Source: Candidatus Planktophila lacus
GTDB lineage: Bacteria > Actinomycetota > Actinomycetes > Nanopelagicales > Nanopelagicaceae
Assembly (NCBI RefSeq): GCF_002287925.1
Contig: NZ_CP016769.1
Coordinates: forward strand, 1,302,001-1,366,000
Reading direction: 5' to 3'
Length of the DNA: 64,000 nucleotides
Shown here: positions 55,206 through 64,000 of the stretch, one piece after another
Layout: each line of letters starts with the position of its first letter
How positions within the stretch are numbered: the stretch's first letter is position 1
The notes under the pieces: generated by a model
What the model was told of the DNA's origin: nothing
What the model saw: only the letters and a program-made list of their open reading frames with translations
The model's database searches: none
Position numbers and translations under genes: made by a program

Positions 55206-55735
55206 TAAATCTTCACTCCTAGATGTTTCTCGGTTAAATCTATTAACTCTTGCTCAGATTTTACTTCGCCGATCTTCTTAAAGGTTACTTTTCCAGCAGC
55301 ATCGATAAACCAAGTCACAGGAACGCCCATTCCGAAGTAACTACGTGTTTTATTCTCGCGGTCATAGAAGTTAGGCCAGGTCATGCCGTTTTCTATTATG
55401 AATTTACGAGAATTATCAGGGGAAGATTCCTCAACAGCGACGCCGACTAACTGAACTTTGCCTTTAGCTTTCTTATAAAAGCTAACAAATTCAGGTGTTT
55501 CGGCCAAACAAGTTGAACACCAAGAACCCCAAATGTTGATGATCATCGGACCGCGGAGAGATTCCATGCTGGCACCGGCCGTGCCATCTAGACATTCAAT
55601 AGTTGCGCCTTTGGTAATTGATTTATCGAAAGTAATTGACGCACAGGAAATTACTTCGCCTTTTATCGCAACGGGTTCTGGTGAAGAACATCCAGTAAGA
55701 ATTAGCGCTGCGACAACAAATAAGGCGCGCTTCAT
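55205..55735 (-). CDS. TlpA-like thiol-disulfide lipoprotein
   Basis: The 176-residue protein has a lipoprotein signal (basic start, lipobox LTGC at about 12-15) and then a thioredoxin-like fold. The CxxC active site is WGSWCSTCLAETPEF (about 71-85), the cis-Pro loop is GVPVTWFID. It probably reduces disulfides at the outer face of the membrane, for example of cytochromes. Its ATG overlaps the nth stop by four bases. Confidence 0.9.
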   Translation of the reverse strand: MKRALFVVAALILTGCSSPEPVAIKGEVISCASITFDKSITKGATIECLDGTAGASMESLRGPMIINIWGSWCSTCLAETPEFVSFYKKAKGKVQLVGVAVEESSPDNSRKFIIENGMTWPNFYDRENKTRSYFGMGVPVTWFIDAAGKVTFKKIGEVKSEQELIDLTEKHLGVKI

Positions 55736-56430
55736 CGGAAATCCTCATCGCTTTTAACCAAAGCCTTGGCTTTTATTTTATCCATTTCGCCAATTCCAAA
55801 TGAAGGACAAATTTTTGCCACAGGACATGCTCCACACGCTGGTTTGCGTGAATGGCAGATGCGCCGCCCGTGCCAGATCATCCGTTGCGACAAATTAGTC
55901 CATTCTTCTTGAGGGATTAACTCTCCCACTTCGAATTCAACTTTAACGGGATCTTTCGATTCGCTCCACTCAAATCTTCGAGAAAGGCGACCGAAATGGG
56001 TATCGACTGTAATTCCGGGAATATCAAAGGCATGTCCTAGAACAACATTGGCAGTCTTTCGACCTACACCGGGCAGAGTGATTAACTCTTCCAAAGTTTG
56101 TGGAACGTCACCGTCAAAATCCTCGATGATCTTTACAGCAAGGCCCTGAATGTGACGAGCCTTGGCTCGAAAGAAACCGGTTGTATAAATCAAATCTTCA
56201 ATATCGTTTAGCGAAGCTTTGGCGTAAGCGCGCACGTTCCTATATTTTTTGAAGAGCGCTGGTGTAACCGCATTGACTCGCCTATCAGTGCACTGCGCAG
56301 ATAAAACTGTTGCAATCGTGAGTTCTAATGGGTTGGAGAAATCTAGTTCGCAGCGCACATTGGGATAAGTTTTGGTCAATATTCGATATATAGCCCTTGC
56401 GCTTTTACGAGTTTCGCTATCGGGGGCCAT
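55732..56430 (-). CDS. nth: Endonuclease III
   Basis: This 232-residue base-excision DNA glycosylase/AP lyase has LSAQCTDRRVNAVTPALF, the HhH region ELITLPGVGRKTANVVLGHAF with catalytic Lys, the catalytic Asp in VDTHFGRLSRR and the 4Fe-4S ligands C-x6-C-x2-C-x5-C in CHSRKPACGACPVAKIC. The ATG is preceded by TAGTTT 6 bases away on the minus strand, overlapping the crp -10. tlpA and cvpA follow. Confidence 0.96.
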   Translation of the reverse strand: MAPDSETRKSARAIYRILTKTYPNVRCELDFSNPLELTIATVLSAQCTDRRVNAVTPALFKKYRNVRAYAKASLNDIEDLIYTTGFFRAKARHIQGLAVKIIEDFDGDVPQTLEELITLPGVGRKTANVVLGHAFDIPGITVDTHFGRLSRRFEWSESKDPVKVEFEVGELIPQEEWTNLSQRMIWHGRRICHSRKPACGACPVAKICPSFGIGEMDKIKAKALVKSDEDFR

Positions 56431-56435
56431 GCGAG

Positions 56436-56442
56436 TAAACTA
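56436..56442. promoter_or_regulatory. Overlapping divergent -10 elements of nth and crp
   Basis: The plus strand has TAAACT (56436-56441) exactly 6 bases before the crp GTG. The minus strand has TAGTTT (56442-56437) exactly 6 bases before the nth ATG. The two hexamers share five positions, so RNA polymerase could not open both promoters at once. Confidence 0.6.
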
Positions 56443-56447
56443 CCCAC

Positions 56448-57131
56448 GTGCCTCAAGAAGATGAAGTCGTACGCAGAGCCCCGCTCTTTACCGCCCTCGA
56501 TGACGCTGCCGCAGTATCCCTGCGCGCCTCGATGGATACTGTAAAGATCGCGAAGGGTTCAATCCTCTTTAAAGAAGGCGATGACGGCGAGCACCTTTAT
56601 GTAATTATCGAAGGCAAGCTAAAGCTCGGAACCTCCAGCGGAGACGGTCGCGAAAACTTGCTCTCTATCCTCGGGCCTGGCGAAATGTTTGGCGAACTTT
56701 CACTCTTTGATCCCGGCCCACGCACTTCAACTGCAACTGCAGTGACCGATGCAAAATTACTTTCACTTAGCCATGAAAAAGTTATTCCTTGGCTTAAGCA
56801 GAACCCAGAAGTTTCACTGCAATTGCTTGCACGTTTGGCACAGCGCCTACGTCGCACCAATGAAGCGGTCGGCGATTTAGTTTTCTCTGATGTTCCAGGT
56901 CGCGTTGCTAAAGCCCTGATCGATCTCGGTGATCGCTTTGGAAAGACTACTGCTGAAGGTTTGCTCGTTAACCACGATCTAACTCAAGAAGAACTTGCAC
57001 AGCTTGTTGGCGCATCACGCGAAACAGTAAATAAGGCTCTCGCCGATTTTGCTGGTCGCGGATGGCTAAAGCTTGACGGTCGCTCAGTGCTAATTACTGA
57101 TGTCGAACGTCTGAGCAAGCGCTCTCGCTAA
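56448..57131 (+). CDS. crp: Crp/Fnr-family transcriptional regulator
   Basis: The 227-residue protein has an N-terminal cyclic-nucleotide-binding beta-roll (GSILFKEGDDGEHLYVIIEGKLKL, then GEMFGELSLFDPGPRTSTATAVTDAKLL with the conserved Arg-Thr-Ser-Thr-Ala phosphate contact), a long dimer helix and a C-terminal winged HTH (LTQEELAQLVGASRETVNKALADFAGRGWL). This is the actinobacterial Crp/GlxR type that binds cAMP. Its GTG start is 6 bases after TAAACT. It is divergent from nth, as in Mycobacterium. Confidence 0.95.
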   Translation: MPQEDEVVRRAPLFTALDDAAAVSLRASMDTVKIAKGSILFKEGDDGEHLYVIIEGKLKLGTSSGDGRENLLSILGPGEMFGELSLFDPGPRTSTATAVTDAKLLSLSHEKVIPWLKQNPEVSLQLLARLAQRLRRTNEAVGDLVFSDVPGRVAKALIDLGDRFGKTTAEGLLVNHDLTQEELAQLVGASRETVNKALADFAGRGWLKLDGRSVLITDVERLSKRSR

Positions 57132-57148
57132 GTAATTAGCTAAATTAA

Positions 57149-57610
57149 CTAAGCAACTTCAACGGTGAGTTCAACCTCAACCGGTGAATTCAAAGGAAGC
57201 TCTGCAACGCCAAGTGCGCTACGTGCAGCAATTCCTGGTTCTCCCCAGATATGCATAAATAACTCTGAAGCTCCGTTTGCAACAAATGGTTGGCTGATAA
57301 ATCCTGGGGAGCCATTTACATAACAAACTATGCGAACAATCTTGACGATTGAATCAACTGGTGCCACTAACTCAACTGCTGCTAAACAATTAAGTGCACA
57401 GATTTCTGCAAGCTCTTTTGCTCGTTCTTGAGTAATTTCAGCGCCAACTTTTCCTGTATCAGCCATTGATCCATCAACGAGAGGCAACTGGCCTGCGGTG
57501 AAAACTATATTTCCGGTGCGTACTGCAGGGACATATGCAGCTACTGGCTTTGCTGCAACTGGAAGTGTTAAACCTTTTTCGGCCAACTTGGCGCGGACAT
57601 CAACTGCCAT
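57149..57610 (-). CDS. RidA-family protein
   Basis: The 153-residue protein belongs to the Rid/YjgF group, which hydrolyses reactive enamine or imine intermediates of amino-acid metabolism. It has VRTGNIVFTAGQLPLVDG, an internal LNCLAAVELV, NGSPGFISQPFVANGASELFMHIWGEPGIAARSALGVAELPLNSPVEVE. The typical Arg in the IAARSALGVAELP motif is present. It is next to a DUF4177 gene, as in many actinobacteria near nth/crp. Confidence 0.9.
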   Translation of the reverse strand: MAVDVRAKLAEKGLTLPVAAKPVAAYVPAVRTGNIVFTAGQLPLVDGSMADTGKVGAEITQERAKELAEICALNCLAAVELVAPVDSIVKIVRIVCYVNGSPGFISQPFVANGASELFMHIWGEPGIAARSALGVAELPLNSPVEVELTVEVA

Positions 57611-57612
57611 TT

Positions 57613-57765
57613 TTACTTAACCTCTCGCTTCATGTAAGCAACGAGTTGTTCGCCGCCTGGTGCTGGAATAACTGTGACTAGTTCCCATCCATCAGAACCC
57701 CAAGTATCGAGAATCTGCTTAGTTGCGTGAGATAGAAGTGGGACGGTTGCATATTCGAATTTCAT
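57613..57765 (-). CDS. DUF4177-like small protein
   Basis: A 50-residue protein. It reads KFEYATVPLLSHATKQILD, then WGSDGWELVTVIP and a lysine-rich end (MKREVK). The WGxDGWELV core and length fit DUF4177. It is directly between ridA (2 bases) and yqeY (TAATG, one-base overlap), so all three form one transcript. Function is unknown. Confidence 0.85.
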   Translation of the reverse strand: MKFEYATVPLLSHATKQILDTWGSDGWELVTVIPAPGGEQLVAYMKREVK

Positions 57766-58223
57766 TAATTTCCTCCGGCTAGCGATGCTTTAACAAGTGA
57801 TGAAACCATTGAGCCATCTGCTTTTCCTGCGATCTGTGGCTTGATCGCGCCCATTACCTTGCCCATATCGGCAGGTCCGGCAGCTCCTGTTGATGCAATC
57901 GCTGCAGCAATCAACTTCTTAACATCATCTTCTGAAAGTTGAGCAGGTAAATACTTTGCGATTACTTCGCCTTCGGCCTTTTCTTCTGCAGCTTTTTCCG
58001 GGCGGTTACCTTTTGCAAATTCTTCAGCAGCTTCGCGACGCTTCTTTGCCTCACGCGATAGAACCGCGATGATCTCGTCTTCGCTAAGTGTGCGCGCTTC
58101 TTTGCCAGAAACTTCTTCATTGGTGATCGCGGTCAAGACCATGCGGATCGTGCCTGATACAACCTTGTCGCTGCTGCGAATCGCCTCAGTTAGGTCGCTC
58201 TTAAGTGTCTCTTTGAGTCCCAC
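57765..58223 (-). CDS. GatB/YqeY domain-containing protein
   Basis: The 152-residue helical protein has the YqeY pattern: LKETLKSDLTEAIRSSDKVVSGTIRMVLTAI, EDEIIAVLSREAKKRREAAEEF-like and KYLPAQLSEDDVKKLI, with MGKVMGAIKPQIAGKADGSMVSSLVK at the end. It resembles the C-terminal RNA-binding part of GatB and is linked in other species to tRNA-related roles. The start is GTG, with GGAG about 11 bases upstream. Two copies of TTGAATTGC lie upstream (58244-58252 and 58261-58269). Confidence 0.9.
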   Translation of the reverse strand: MGLKETLKSDLTEAIRSSDKVVSGTIRMVLTAITNEEVSGKEARTLSEDEIIAVLSREAKKRREAAEEFAKGNRPEKAAEEKAEGEVIAKYLPAQLSEDDVKKLIAAAIASTGAAGPADMGKVMGAIKPQIAGKADGSMVSSLVKASLAGGN

Positions 58224-58290
58224 TTGATTGTTGCTCCAAACCTTTGAATTGCTCGAACCCTTGAATTGCCTAGGTGTATCTTCTCATGCA

Positions 58291-59106
58291 ATGAGTTATC
58301 AACTTCGCCAGGCCGAGATCCCAATCCTGCCCACTGGCCACGCACCGATCCGCGTTCTGCACTTCTCGGATCTGCACCTGACCCCTGCGCGCAAGACCGA
58401 GATAGCCGATATCAAATCCTTTATCGATCTATCCCCCGATTTAGTTATCTCGACCGGTGATTTCTTAGCTCATATGCAAGCCGTTCCCGTGGCACTCGAT
58501 GCCCTTGATGCACTACTAAACCTTCCTGGTTTATTCGTCTTCGGTTCTAACGATTATTACGCACCAAAGCCAAAGAACCCACTTAAGTACTTACTGCCAA
58601 ATCACGGAAAAAGAATTCACGGTGAAGATCTACCTTGGCCAGATCTAGATAAAGGTCTGCAATCGCGGGGGTGGATAAATCTAAATCGCTCACGTGCCAC
58701 AATAAAAATTAAAGATACAACTATCGAAACTCGCGGCACCGATGATGCCCACCTTGAGTTTGATGATTACTCACTAGTTGCTGGAAAACCTGGTCCGTGT
58801 GACATTGCGATCGGCGTAACGCATGCACCTTATTTAAGAATTCTTGAAGGAATGACTCGTGATGGTTTAGATGCAATATTTGCAGGCCACACACATGGCG
58901 GACAAGTTCGTCTGCCGATGCCTGGTGGTTCACGTGCACTAACAACTAACTGTGACTTACCAACTTGGCGCGCACGCGGGTTAACAAAGTTTGGAAGCGA
59001 GCCTTACCTACATGTTTCAGCAGGAATGGGAACAAGTCCCTTTGCACGTATTCGTGTTGCTAGTCCGCCAGAAGTAAGTTTAGTAACGCTTACTGCAAAG
59101 CTTTAA
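58291..59106 (+). CDS. Metallophosphoesterase
   Basis: The 271-residue calcineurin-like phosphoesterase has the metal motifs [11 protein letters not shown] (about 22-32), STGDFLA (about 51-57), GSNDYY in place of GNHD, and [10 protein letters not shown] and [14 protein letters not shown]. The GSND form of the third motif is a known variation. It is of the YkuE/LpxH-like group; substrate unknown. I start at the ATG at 58291 and not at 58228, because the longer form overlaps the yqeY upstream region and reads an unlikely sequence. A TATCTT lies 8 bases before the ATG. It ends 17 bases inside gmd on the opposite strand. Confidence 0.88.
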   Translation: MSYQLRQAEIPILPTGHAPIRVLHFSDLHLTPARKTEIADIKSFIDLSPDLVISTGDFLAHMQAVPVALDALDALLNLPGLFVFGSNDYYAPKPKNPLKYLLPNHGKRIHGEDLPWPDLDKGLQSRGWINLNRSRATIKIKDTTIETRGTDDAHLEFDDYSLVAGKPGPCDIAIGVTHAPYLRILEGMTRDGLDAIFAGHTHGGQVRLPMPGGSRALTTNCDLPTWRARGLTKFGSEPYLHVSAGMGTSPFARIRVASPPEVSLVTLTAKL

Positions 59107-60070
59107 TGTCAGCGTCAACCATTAATTCAGCCAACTCTTTCCAATGAGTTGTGGCTTTCCAACCAAGGGCTTTGGTTGCCTTTGATGGATCTCCGATAAG
59201 TGCATCTACTTCTGTTGGGCGGATGTACTTCTTATCGGTCTCAACGTGGTCTTGCCAATTTAAACCTGCGCGTGAAAATGCTGCTTCAGCAAAGTCTTTA
59301 ACTTTCGCGCCAACACCTGTAGCAACTACGTAATCTGAAGGCTTATCTTGCTGCAACATCAGCCACATAGATTCAACGTATTCCTTGGCATAGCCCCAGT
59401 CGCGAACCGCATCGAGATTTCCGAGGAATAACTTGTCCTGCTTGCCAGCTTTGATCGCCGCAACTGCGCGAGTGATCTTGCGAGTTACGAATGTTTCTCC
59501 GCGACGCGGTGATTCGTGGTTAAACAAAATTCCGTTTGTCGCGTGCATGCCATAGCCATCGCGGTAGTTAACGGTGCACCAGTAAGCCATTAGCTTTGCT
59601 GCTGCATATGGAGATTGTGGGCGGAACATAGAAAGTTCGTTCTGTGGTGGTGGAGTTGAACCAAAGAGTTCAGATGTTGATGCTTGGTAGAAACGGGTAT
59701 CGATATCTGCAGAGCGAATCGCTTCAAGGAGACCAACTGCGCCAACCGCATCTACCTGTCCGGTGTACTGCGGCATCGTGAATGAAACCTGCACGTGTGA
59801 CTGTGCGCCAAGGTTATAAACCTCAGTTGGTTTGATTTCACGGATTAAATTTGTAAGTCCAACGCCATCAATTAGATCTCCGTAGTGCAAGAAGAGCTTT
59901 GGATTTTTAGCGTGTGGATCTTCATAGATATGGTCGATACGAGAGGTGTTAAACGTTGAAGAACGGCGGATAAGTCCGTGTACTTCATAGCCTTTAGCTA
60001 GCAAGAACTCTGCAAGGTATGAACCGTCTTGGCCGGTAACACCAGTTATGAAGGCAACTTTTTTACTCAT
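59090..60070 (-). CDS. gmd: GDP-mannose 4,6-dehydratase
   Basis: This 326-residue SDR enzyme makes GDP-4-keto-6-deoxymannose. The NAD-binding start is [21 protein letters not shown], with the YxxxK catalytic pair in [23 protein letters not shown] and [24 protein letters not shown]. It starts at the ATG at 60070, which overlaps the fcl stop as ATGA; a longer frame from 60157 would run into fcl. With fcl it makes GDP-L-fucose for a surface glycan. Confidence 0.95.
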   Translation of the reverse strand: MSKKVAFITGVTGQDGSYLAEFLLAKGYEVHGLIRRSSTFNTSRIDHIYEDPHAKNPKLFLHYGDLIDGVGLTNLIREIKPTEVYNLGAQSHVQVSFTMPQYTGQVDAVGAVGLLEAIRSADIDTRFYQASTSELFGSTPPPQNELSMFRPQSPYAAAKLMAYWCTVNYRDGYGMHATNGILFNHESPRRGETFVTRKITRAVAAIKAGKQDKLFLGNLDAVRDWGYAKEYVESMWLMLQQDKPSDYVVATGVGAKVKDFAEAAFSRAGLNWQDHVETDKKYIRPTEVDALIGDPSKATKALGWKATTHWKELAELMVDADIKALQ

Positions 60071-60999
60071 CGTCGACTTACTCCCTTTGCAGTTGCATCG
60101 ATGTACCACTCGATTGTTGAAGCGATTCCGTCTCTTAGCGAGATCGCAGGTGACCAACCTAGCGATTTAACCTTCGTAACATCAAGAACCTTGCGTGGCG
60201 TTCCGTCAGGTTTCGATGAATCCCAAGCGATTTCGCCAGTAAAACCCGCAACTTCAGCGACTAATTCAGCCAAAGCCTTGATCGTTAGATCTTCGCCGCT
60301 GCCGATATTTAAGTGCTGCGCAGAATCATATTTTTCACCCGCGAGAACAACTGCAGAAGCCAAATCATCAACGTGTAAGAACTCGCGCATTGGTGAACCA
60401 GTGCCCCATAAAGTTTCTTTAGCGCGACCAGACTCTTTCGCTTCAACAAAGCGGCGGATAAATGCTGGCAGTACGTGCGAACCTTGAAGCTCAAAATTAT
60501 CTTTCGGACCGTAAAGATTTGTTGGCATTAGTGAGATCCACTTGCGGTCATACTCTTTACGGAAAGACTTGATTAACTCGATGCCGGCAATCTTGGCGAT
60601 TGCATATGCAGAGTTTGTTTCTTCCAGCGGACCAGTTAATAAATACTCTTCTTTGATTGGCTGTGCGCAATCGCGTGGATAGATACAACTTGATCCAAGG
60701 AAGATGAATTTTTCTACATCTGCCGCATGTGCAGCTTCCATAAGATTGCTTTGAATTCGCACGTTATCGGCCAGGAACTCAACTGGAAAAGCGTTATTGG
60801 CTCCGATGCCGCCAACCTTGGCTGCAGCATCGACAACGATCGCAGGCTTAGCCTTCTTAATGAAATCAATAGTGGCATCGCGGTCGAGAAGATCGCAGAC
60901 GCTGCGATTAATGCCGATAACCTTTTCACCAGTTTTTTCGTAGGCGCGTACGATTGCTGAACCAGCAAGACCGGTGGCACCTGCGACAACGATGGTCAT
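60067..60999 (-). CDS. fcl: GDP-L-fucose synthase
   Basis: The 310-residue epimerase-reductase turns GDP-4-keto-6-deoxymannose into GDP-L-fucose. It has [17 protein letters not shown] at the start, [16 protein letters not shown], the [14 protein letters not shown] catalytic Yxxx[12 protein letters not shown] and [15 protein letters not shown] is 6 bases before the ATG, so it may be leaderless. gmd follows with a four-base overlap. Confidence 0.95.
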   Translation of the reverse strand: MTIVVAGATGLAGSAIVRAYEKTGEKVIGINRSVCDLLDRDATIDFIKKAKPAIVVDAAAKVGGIGANNAFPVEFLADNVRIQSNLMEAAHAADVEKFIFLGSSCIYPRDCAQPIKEEYLLTGPLEETNSAYAIAKIAGIELIKSFRKEYDRKWISLMPTNLYGPKDNFELQGSHVLPAFIRRFVEAKESGRAKETLWGTGSPMREFLHVDDLASAVVLAGEKYDSAQHLNIGSGEDLTIKALAELVAEVAGFTGEIAWDSSKPDGTPRKVLDVTKVKSLGWSPAISLRDGIASTIEWYIDATAKGVSRR

Positions 61000-61005
61000 G
61001 AAGTG

Positions 61006-61011
61006 AGTCTA
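61006..61011 (-). promoter_or_regulatory. Leaderless -10 of fcl-gmd
   Basis: TAGACT on the minus strand, 6 bases before the ATG at 60999. It separates this operon from lysC-asd, which ends 20 bases further upstream. Confidence 0.5.
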
Positions 61012-61030
61012 CAGGCGAAGCGTTGTGGAA

Positions 61031-62125
61031 TTAGCGAGTGAATTCAGCGGCAACGAGCTCTGCGATTTGTGCAGTATTTAACGCTGCACCCTTACGCAAG
61101 TTATCGCCGCAGACAAATAAATCAATCGCTTTAGGATTATCCAAAGATTGGCGCACGCGACCGACCCAAGTTGGATCAGTACCTACGACATCAGCAGGAG
61201 TTGGAAATTCCTTCTTCTCTGGATTGTCGTAAAGGAGAACGCCCTCAGCTTTTTTCAGTGCGGCTTGTGCAGCTTTACGTGTAATTGTCTTTGAGAAGAC
61301 GGCATGCACGGTAAGTGAGTGAGTAGTGATTACAGGTACACGCACGCAAGTCACAGCGACTTTTAGTTTAGGCATACCGAGAATCTTGCGTGATTCATTG
61401 CGAACCTTAAGTTCTTCAGATGAATAACCATCTTCCTTAAGCGAACCTGCCCATGGAATAACATTCATAGCGAGTGGTGCTGGGAACGGTCCAAGATCTT
61501 TGACAACGGTGCGGAGATCGCCTGCGACATCACCTAAACCTTTACCGGCAACCTGATCAATTTGCGCACGTAGGCTGTCGATTCCTGGTTGTCCGGCGCC
61601 TGATGCTGCTTGGTAAGACGAAACAACAAGTTCCTTTAGACCGAACTTCTTATCTAGCGCACCCATCGCAACGATCATAGAAAGTGTTGTGCAATTTGGG
61701 TTAGAGATAATTCCCTTAGGGCGCTTCTTAATATCTTTTGGATTTACCTCTGGAACAACCAAAGGAACTTTCTTATCCATGCGGAACGCGCCAGAATTAT
61801 CGACAACTACTGCGCCACGAGCTGCGGCAATTGGCGCCCATTCGGCAGAGATCTCATCTGGGACATCGAACATCGCGATATCGATACCATCGAATGCTTC
61901 AGGAGAAAGTGCGACAACAGTTAGCTCTTCACCGCGGCAAACCAATTTCTTACCAGCGCTACGAGCTGATGCAATAAGACGGATTTCACCATAAACATTT
62001 TTGCGCTTGCTCAAGATATCGAGCATCACGGTTCCGACGGCGCCGGTTGCACCGACTACTGCTAATGATGGAAGTTTCTTCGCTGACTTTGCTTTCTTAG
62101 CGACCTTGGCTTTTTTCTGAGTCAT
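61031..62125 (-). CDS. asd: Aspartate-semialdehyde dehydrogenase
   Basis: The 364-residue enzyme reduces aspartyl phosphate to aspartate semialdehyde. The NADP motif is [16 protein letters not shown] and the catalytic cysteine is in [16 protein letters not shown]. An unusual lysine/alanine-rich N-terminal segment of ~20 residues ([15 protein letters not shown]) precedes the domain. ATG overlaps the lysC stop as ATGA, so it is translated with lysC. Confidence 0.95.
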   Translation of the reverse strand: MTQKKAKVAKKAKSAKKLPSLAVVGATGAVGTVMLDILSKRKNVYGEIRLIASARSAGKKLVCRGEELTVVALSPEAFDGIDIAMFDVPDEISAEWAPIAAARGAVVVDNSGAFRMDKKVPLVVPEVNPKDIKKRPKGIISNPNCTTLSMIVAMGALDKKFGLKELVVSSYQAASGAGQPGIDSLRAQIDQVAGKGLGDVAGDLRTVVKDLGPFPAPLAMNVIPWAGSLKEDGYSSEELKVRNESRKILGMPKLKVAVTCVRVPVITTHSLTVHAVFSKTITRKAAQAALKKAEGVLLYDNPEKKEFPTPADVVGTDPTWVGRVRQSLDNPKAIDLFVCGDNLRKGAALNTAQIAELVAAEFTR

Positions 62126-63393
62126 CGACCTGTTCCTCCATATACGACTGCTTCGACTTGATCGGCATCTAATCCGAAGGCGGTATGCGCTGCGCGAACA
62201 CCCTTTTCGAGATCGCTTTCGCGACAGATGATTGAGATTCGGATTTCAGATGTTGAAATCATTTCAATATTGAGCCCTGCTTCAGCCATTGCTGCAAAGA
62301 ACGTTGCAGTTACGCCTGGGTGCGAACGCATTCCGGCGCCAACAAGTGAGAGTTTGCCGATGGAATCGTCATATTGAATTGAGGCGAAACCGACTTCTCC
62401 CTGAATGCGCTTCAAAATCGCAGTTGCGTTAGCGCCTTCTGCCTTTGGAACTGTAAATGAAATATCCGTTAGGCCGGTTGCTGCAGCAGATACGTTCTGC
62501 ACGATCATGTCGATGTTGATATCGGCATCAGCGATGGCCTGGAAGATGCGTGCAGCAATACCGGTGCGATCAGGTACGCCAACGATGGTGATCTTGGCTT
62601 CGGATTTATCGTGTGCGATACCCGAGATGATTGCTTGCTCCATGTTTCCTCCTTCAGGATGGTTTTCAACCACCCAGGTTCCTTCGTTTGGTGAAAATGA
62701 TGAACGGACGTGAATTGGTAAGTTGTAACGACGTGCGTATTCGACGCAACGCAAGTGCAGAACTTTTGCACCAGCTGCAGCAAGTTCAAGCATTTCTTCA
62801 TATGTAACAGTCTTTAATTTGCGTGCTGCAGGAACAACGCGTGGGTCAGAGCTAAAGACTCCATCAACATCTGTGTAAATTTCACAGACATCGGCATCGA
62901 GCGCTGCAGCAAGTGCAACCGCAGTTGTATCTGAACCACCGCGACCTAAAGTTGTAATGTCTTTTGTATCTTGCGAAATTCCCTGGAAGCCGGCAACGAT
63001 TGCAATCGCACCGTCGGCGAGCGCTTCTTGAATTCTTCCCGGTGTTACATCGATGATGCGTGCGCGACCATGTGCAGAATCTGTAATCACTCCGGCTTGT
63101 GAACCAGTAAAAGAACGAGCTTCATGTCCCAAATTTGAAATTGCCATTGCAAGTAGCGCCATTGAAATGCGCTCACCGGCAGTCAGCAACATATCTAGTT
63201 CGCGGCCACCAGGAATTGGGGTAACAGCGTTGGCTAAATCGATTAGTTCGTCAGTGGTATCGCCCATCGCGCTGACGACGACAACGACCTGATTGCCATC
63301 CTTCTTCGCCGCCACGATGCGAGCGGCAACGCGCTTCATGCCCTCGGCATCGGCTACGGAGGATCCGCCATATTTCTGAACGATTAGTCCCAT
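62122..63393 (-). CDS. lysC: Aspartate kinase
   Basis: The 423-residue kinase phosphorylates aspartate, the entry to lysine, threonine and methionine synthesis. It starts with [21 protein letters not shown], has [37 protein letters not shown] and two C-terminal ACT domains for feedback control. In many actinobacteria an internal start makes a regulatory beta subunit; I cannot confirm one. A weak CAATAT lies 6 bases before the ATG. It heads the lysC-asd operon. Confidence 0.96.
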   Translation of the reverse strand: MGLIVQKYGGSSVADAEGMKRVAARIVAAKKDGNQVVVVVSAMGDTTDELIDLANAVTPIPGGRELDMLLTAGERISMALLAMAISNLGHEARSFTGSQAGVITDSAHGRARIIDVTPGRIQEALADGAIAIVAGFQGISQDTKDITTLGRGGSDTTAVALAAALDADVCEIYTDVDGVFSSDPRVVPAARKLKTVTYEEMLELAAAGAKVLHLRCVEYARRYNLPIHVRSSFSPNEGTWVVENHPEGGNMEQAIISGIAHDKSEAKITIVGVPDRTGIAARIFQAIADADINIDMIVQNVSAAATGLTDISFTVPKAEGANATAILKRIQGEVGFASIQYDDSIGKLSLVGAGMRSHPGVTATFFAAMAEAGLNIEMISTSEIRISIICRESDLEKGVRAAHTAFGLDADQVEAVVYGGTGR

Positions 63394-63485
63394 GGCTCAA
63401 TATTGAACTAATTTGGCGCTGCTTTCCACCCGATTAGGGAAAATCTCAATATATGAAACAGCCATTCGATCAAATAGTGAGACGA

Positions 63486-64000
63486 TCAGCTTTCTACGTT
63501 ACGACGGCCTTCAAAAGCGCGACCAAGGGTTACTTCATCTGCATATTCGAGATCTCCGCCGACCGGTAGCCCGCTGGCTAGGCGTGAGACGTTGATGCCG
63601 AGTGGCTTAATCAAGCGAGCTAAGTAAGTAGCCGTTGCTTCGCCTTCCAGGTTCGGGTCGGTCGCCAAGATGACTTCAGTGATATTTGAATCAGATAAAC
63701 GAACCATTAATTCGCGTATGCGAAGTTGGTCAGGGCCAATTCCATCGATCGGACTAATGGCTCCGCCGAGTACGTGATACTTCCCGCGGAATTCGCGGGT
63801 GCGCTCGATTGCGATTACATCTTTACTTTCTTCAACAACACAAATTTGTGCAGGATCGCGACGTGGATCGCGACAGATGCGACATTCGGTTTCTTCAGAA
63901 ACGTTTCCGCATTGGCTGCAAAACTTAACGCGTTCTTTAACGGTGCGAATCGCATCTACAAGTGCAAGGGCTGCATCTCCGTCAGTTTGCAAAATATGGA
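63486..64000 (-). CDS. recR: Recombination protein RecR, partial (N-terminus beyond the window)
   Basis: This part of RecR (~170 residues) acts with RecO and RecF in gap repair. It has the four-cysteine zinc motif FCSQCGN and [10 protein letters not shown], then the Toprim domain with [14 protein letters not shown] and [16 protein letters not shown]. The start lies outside the window, since the frame stays open to base 64000. The N-terminal helix-hairpin-helix is therefore missing from view only. It is next to lysC, as in many actinobacteria. Confidence 0.93.
   Translation of the reverse strand, partial: HILQTDGDAALALVDAIRTVKERVKFCSQCGNVSEETECRICRDPRRDPAQICVVEESKDVIAIERTREFRGKYHVLGGAISPIDGIGPDQLRIRELMVRLSDSNITEVILATDPNLEGEATATYLARLIKPLGINVSRLASGLPVGGDLEYADEVTLGRAFEGRRNVES

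Noticed and set aside
60071-60157. A longer gmd start
   Set aside because: The extra 29 codons lie inside fcl, and the ATG at 60070 gives the standard N-terminus.

Overview
The window looks like a piece of chromosome from a low-GC, compact actinobacterium. My best guess is a freshwater planktonic lineage such as the Nanopelagicales (acI). The actinobacterial signs are a ClpC-LysS-CoaX-PanC-FolKBPE-FtsH-Hpt-TilS block, a BldC regulator, small actinobacterial families (DUF3073, DUF5302, DUF4177), a sterol-carrier protein between purL and purF, an nth/crp divergent pair, and a tRNA Glu-Asp-Phe cluster. The low-GC planktonic reading rests on base composition judged by eye, very short intergenic spaces and many leaderless-looking starts. 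It is an inference. No rRNA, CRISPR array, transposase, integrase or prophage was seen.

Layout. 1-308 holds the tail of a FAD-linked oxidase. 321-16124 is a long minus-strand block: proteostasis (clpC, ftsH), an acetylglutamate synthase-like GNAT, lysS, NAD synthesis (nadB, nadC), pantothenate/CoA (panC, coaX), folate (folE, folP, folB, folK), purine salvage (hpt), tRNA modification (tilS) and a secreted NlpC/P60 protein. 16198-19472 carries an ABC-2 exporter whose ATPase and permease N-terminus are duplicated in a perfect 1,502-bp tandem repeat. 19446-26888 has metZ, heme-O synthase, an acidic membrane protein plus beta-propeller pair, dacB, a SpoU methyltransferase, a tyrosine phosphatase and a TPR protein. 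26913-30907 has a secreted dimethylformamidase-like protein divergent from a CbiMNQO metal transporter that sits behind a Fur-type palindrome. 30896-36271 has a DMT exporter abutting tRNA-Lys, Sua5, a glycosyltransferase, a SIMPL protein and three tRNAs.

36277-40409 has a secreted protein of unknown function, a WecA-like transferase, bldC and actinobacterial small proteins. 40454-52353 is a near-complete purine cluster (fba-purA-D-B-C-S-Q-L-SCP-F-M). 52354-52744 contains a previously easy-to-miss 32-codon hydrophobic ORF with its own ribosome binding site and terminator. 52745-64000 holds acs, cvpA, a TlpA-like lipoprotein, nth and crp (with overlapping divergent -10 boxes), ridA, a DUF4177 protein, yqeY, a phosphoesterase, GDP-fucose synthesis (fcl, gmd), the aspartate pathway entry (lysC, asd) and the partial recR.

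A recurring signal is a -10-like hexamer (TANNNT) placed 6-7 bases before an ATG, GTG or TTG. I see it at more than a dozen genes, and it revises several start codons. No single stretch is a clearly new multi-gene system. The strongest candidates for undescribed biology are the 32-residue peptide gene, the Fur-box/leaderless cbiM promoter, the overlapping nth/crp promoters, the tRNA-Lys/DMT junction, and the fresh tandem duplication with its chimeric ORF.
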